In this document: piece after piece, positions 61,632 to 64,000 of the stretch
Layout of the letters: every line of letters starts with the position of its first letter
Position numbering within the stretch: the stretch's first letter is position 1
Assembly (NCBI RefSeq): GCF_004307455.1
Contig: NZ_SEWX01000004.1
Coordinates: forward strand, 62,001-126,000
Direction: 5' to 3'
From: Aquirufa nivalisilvae
GTDB taxonomy: Bacteria > Bacteroidota > Bacteroidia > Cytophagales > Spirosomataceae
DNA length: 64,000 nucleotides
Position numbers and translations under genes: made by a program
The notes under the pieces: generated by a model
Seen by the model: only the letters and a program-made list of their open reading frames with translations
The model's database searches: none
Told to the model about the DNA's origin: nothing

Positions 61632-61804
61632 AAATGAAATTTATTTTGATTGAAGTAAACATTCACTTATTTATCGTATAAGTGAAAATTTAGGACATAA
61701 AACTACAATTGATTCGTGGGTCTTTCAAATATTCGATTAAAAAAACCGTTTTTTTTATTTTTTTCGAATTGCTTAATTAACTTTCCATATTACAAATTTG
61801 TTTT

Positions 61805-64000
61805 ATGTCCGCAAAAAATTATTCCGCCTATATTCTTGCCTTTTTGCTTAGTTTTTTTGGAATGATTTTCCAAGCTCAAGCAACCCACTTAAAGGGGGGG
61901 GAGATTACGGTGAAGCGGATTTCTAACGTCAGCCTAACCTATGAATTTACCTTAACCACTTATACAGAGGATAATAGAGCTAATCAAGATCAAACCGATG
62001 TGAATTTTTGTTTTGGGGATGGTTCAGGAATATTCAAAGCTAAAAGACTTTTGCCGATTGTCAATTTGGGAAATGGGACATTGAAAAACACGTATAAAAT
62101 TGAATACACCTATCCAGCTCCCGCCTTGTTTTATAAAGTATCAGTGGCCATTCCCAATCGAAATGATGGTGTTAGAAATATCACTCGATCGGTGGAGGTG
62201 CCTTTTTATGTAGAAACTATTTTTTCTATTAATTCAGGTTTAGGTCAAAATTCCACTCCTCTATTATTGAACCCTGCCGTTGATTTAACAGCGGTGGTCG
62301 GCCAGCCATTCATTCATAATCCCAATGCTGTGGATGCGGAAGGCGATAGTTTGGCTTATCGGTTAACGGTTTCAAGATATGGAGATTATGAAACTTGTAA
62401 TCCTACCAGTCGTGGAATCACTGCTCCTAATTTTAGGCAACCCAATGAAGTTTCTCCTATAGCGTCATCTTTTACCATTAACTCGTTGAATGGAGATTTA
62501 ATTTGGGATTCTCCTCAGGAATTGGGTCTATACAACTGTGCATTTATAGTAGAAGAATGGAGAAATGGAGTTAAGATTTCGGAGACGGTGCGTGATATGC
62601 AGATTGAGGTGAAAGATTTAGACAATAAAGGACCCAAAATCGTGGTGCCGCCAGATGTTTGTATTCAAGCAGGTGCCTTAATTAGGGAAACAATTACGGC
62701 AGCCGATGTGGCGTCTAAGACGGGAAGATTAGATCCTGTGACTATCATCAGTTCAGGAAATGTATATCCGATTGATACATCTTATGCTATTAAGCAGCCA
62801 TTTGCTACCTTTATTTCTACTCCAAAACAAACAGGAACAGCTACGGGTACTTTTACTTGGCAGACGGCTTGTCAGCATATTCGAAAAGAAACCTATGATA
62901 TTTTCTTTAAAGCCGAAGATAATCCACCTACGGCTATTGGTGGAGGAGTGAAGTTGGTGGATAGTAAAATTTGGAAGATTAAAATTATTGCTCCTTCTGT
63001 TAAAAATTTAGTAGCTAAAATTCAGCCAACAAAAGGTTCAGCTATTTTGACATGGACTCCTTACACCTGTTCTTTACCGGGTGCTAAAATTATTGTATTC
63101 CGTAAGCAAGCTGCTTGCGCACCTGTAGTGAACAAATCATGCGAAACAGGTATGCAACTAACTGGATTTACAGAGATAGCTCGGTTAAACGCCAGTGAAG
63201 TTACCTATGAGGATACCAACAAAGGAACAGGCTTATTAAAGAATGCCAATTATGTCTATGTCTTGGTGGTGGTATTTACTAATTCTGCAGGACAAACAGA
63301 TTATAGTCCGATGTCGAATTCAAGTTGTGCTTTTATTCCATCATCAGCCCCATTGATGACCAATGTGTCTATTCAGAAAACAGATGCATCCAATGGTGAG
63401 ATATTGGTACGCTGGTCTCGTCCTTTAAATTTGGATACCAGTTTGTACAAAGGGCCTTACCAATATCAAGTTTTACGCGCAGAAGGAAATGGGTCGACTA
63501 ATTTTGTGGCAGTTGGAAGTCCAATTGCAGCTTCCATTTATGTGGCTAAAGGAGATACTTCTTTTGTAGACAAAGGATTAGCTACCGACTCAAAAAATTA
63601 TCGTTACCGAACAGATTTCTATTATACTTCCAATGGTCAATTCAAATTATTGGATTCACCTAGCCCTGCTGCTCAAGTGCAATTAGTTGCCCAATCAGCG
63701 GTTAGGTCTAATAAATTGGCTTGGTCTGCCGATGTACCTTGGTTAAATGACTTTCAAGTTCACCGCGTTTATCGCGAAACACCTCGTGGATCGGGTAAGT
63801 TTAATCAAATCACGGAAGTGTCAGTGGCTGGACCTAGTACCTATACATATACCGATCAGGGGACTGATTTTTATACCAAAGATGGTAAGTTTGATGTGAC
63901 GCTTTCACCTGACTCTACTTATTGTTATTATGTAGAAACCCTAGGTTCATATGGAGCGGGTTTCCCAGTGATGACCTTAATTAATGCGTCTAAAATTGTT
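61805..64000 (+). CDS. Large secreted surface protein, 5' part (truncated by window end)
   Basis: 732 codons are visible from the ATG at 61805 and the frame is open to the window end. Signal peptide (SAYILAFLLSFFGMIFQAQA), then THLKGGEITVKRI, a common start of large Bacteroidota gliding/type IX-associated proteins. Further on are cadherin-like (PNAVDAEGDSLAYRLTVS) and fibronectin-type repeats (KGSAILTWTPYTC, GEILVRWSRPLN, VRSNKLAWSADVPWLN). The C-terminal sorting domain is outside the window. A run of 8 G at 61894-61901 encodes the Gly-Gly near codon 31. Function is probably adhesion or surface binding. Confidence 0.85.
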   Translation, partial: MSAKNYSAYILAFLLSFFGMIFQAQATHLKGGEITVKRISNVSLTYEFTLTTYTEDNRANQDQTDVNFCFGDGSGIFKAKRLLPIVNLGNGTLKNTYKIEYTYPAPALFYKVSVAIPNRNDGVRNITRSVEVPFYVETIFSINSGLGQNSTPLLLNPAVDLTAVVGQPFIHNPNAVDAEGDSLAYRLTVSRYGDYETCNPTSRGITAPNFRQPNEVSPIASSFTINSLNGDLIWDSPQELGLYNCAFIVEEWRNGVKISETVRDMQIEVKDLDNKGPKIVVPPDVCIQAGALIRETITAADVASKTGRLDPVTIISSGNVYPIDTSYAIKQPFATFISTPKQTGTATGTFTWQTACQHIRKETYDIFFKAEDNPPTAIGGGVKLVDSKIWKIKIIAPSVKNLVAKIQPTKGSAILTWTPYTCSLPGAKIIVFRKQAACAPVVNKSCETGMQLTGFTEIARLNASEVTYEDTNKGTGLLKNANYVYVLVVVFTNSAGQTDYSPMSNSSCAFIPSSAPLMTNVSIQKTDASNGEILVRWSRPLNLDTSLYKGPYQYQVLRAEGNGSTNFVAVGSPIAASIYVAKGDTSFVDKGLATDSKNYRYRTDFYYTSNGQFKLLDSPSPAAQVQLVAQSAVRSNKLAWSADVPWLNDFQVHRVYRETPRGSGKFNQITEVSVAGPSTYTYTDQGTDFYTKDGKFDVTLSPDSTYCYYVETLGSYGAGFPVMTLINASKIV

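Noticed and set aside
1-64000. tRNA genes, rRNA genes, insertion sequences or phage integration sites
   Set aside because: No cloverleaf-like sequence with a T-loop GTTCGAATC-type motif, no transposase or integrase frame, and no long direct repeats were found by eye.

Overview
The window is chromosomal DNA from a member of the Bacteroidota, most likely the order Cytophagales (a Spirosomataceae/Aquirufa-like freshwater bacterium would fit; this is inference from gene content, not a database match). The signs are an AT-rich genome with dense coding, Bacteroidota-type promoters (TTTTG, about 19 bases, then TAnnTTTG), weak ribosome binding sites, a type IX secretion C-terminal domain, PorG-like DUF6089 proteins, DUF1800/DUF1501 and DUF4270 proteins, a GldA-like ABC ATPase, a long SecA without a zinc tail, and a DAHP synthase/chorismate mutase fusion. 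No rRNA, tRNA, CRISPR array, insertion sequence or prophage was recognised.

Layout. 1-723 is the 3' part of glutamate 5-kinase. 732-5850 is the most accessory-looking stretch. It holds a minus-strand operon of a VgrG-tip-like beta-helix protein, a PAAR protein and an aminothiazoline-carboxylate-hydrolase-like protein, then an HPP membrane protein, a GT39-like glycosyltransferase, an AT-rich orphan class III nucleotidyl-cyclase-like protein and a cupin. 6008-9982 is secA with a small membrane-protein gene upstream. 10261-13163 is a DUF1800/DUF1501 export pair. 13270-19707 is an envelope-biogenesis cluster: two DUF6089 proteins, uppS, bamA and two OmpH/Skp chaperones. 19930-26803 carries a DEAD-box helicase, Dps, TauE-like transporter, lspA, proline dehydrogenase, DAHP synthase/chorismate mutase and an EamA transporter. 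26880-35155 is translation and central metabolism: RidA, gltX, a 63-residue protein, gatC, aroB, pyruvate dehydrogenase E1 beta, HtrA and lysS. 35305-44110 holds a cold-shock protein, PspC-like protein, GT2, amino-acid permease, zinc peptidase, heptose adenylyltransferase, flippase-like protein, a half-length GT5 protein, a DUF4270 lipoprotein and an omega-amidase-like nitrilase. 44107-50622 has gldA, ribBA, a broken hicA with intact hicB, a prohibitin-like protein, an MlaF-like ATPase, murB and kdsA. 50617-61631 has a helix-hairpin-helix beta-barrel gene cut by an in-frame stop, an unknown protein, rnc, fabF, acpP, a ROK kinase, a YkgJ-type cysteine cluster protein, tdk and sdhBAC. 61805 to the end is the start of a large secreted surface protein.

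Much of the window serves the cell envelope: lipid carrier (uppS), outer membrane assembly (bamA, OmpH), LPS precursors (kdsA, heptose adenylyltransferase), peptidoglycan (murB), protein export (secA, lspA, type IX cargo) and surface proteins. No complete new multi-gene system is obvious. The best leads are the isolated spike/PAAR operon, the orphan cyclase-like protein, the GT5-like half protein that lacks its ADP-glucose motif, REP-like palindromes with self-compensating outer stems, two genes broken by single in-frame stops, and an 8-base G tract at the start of the surface protein.
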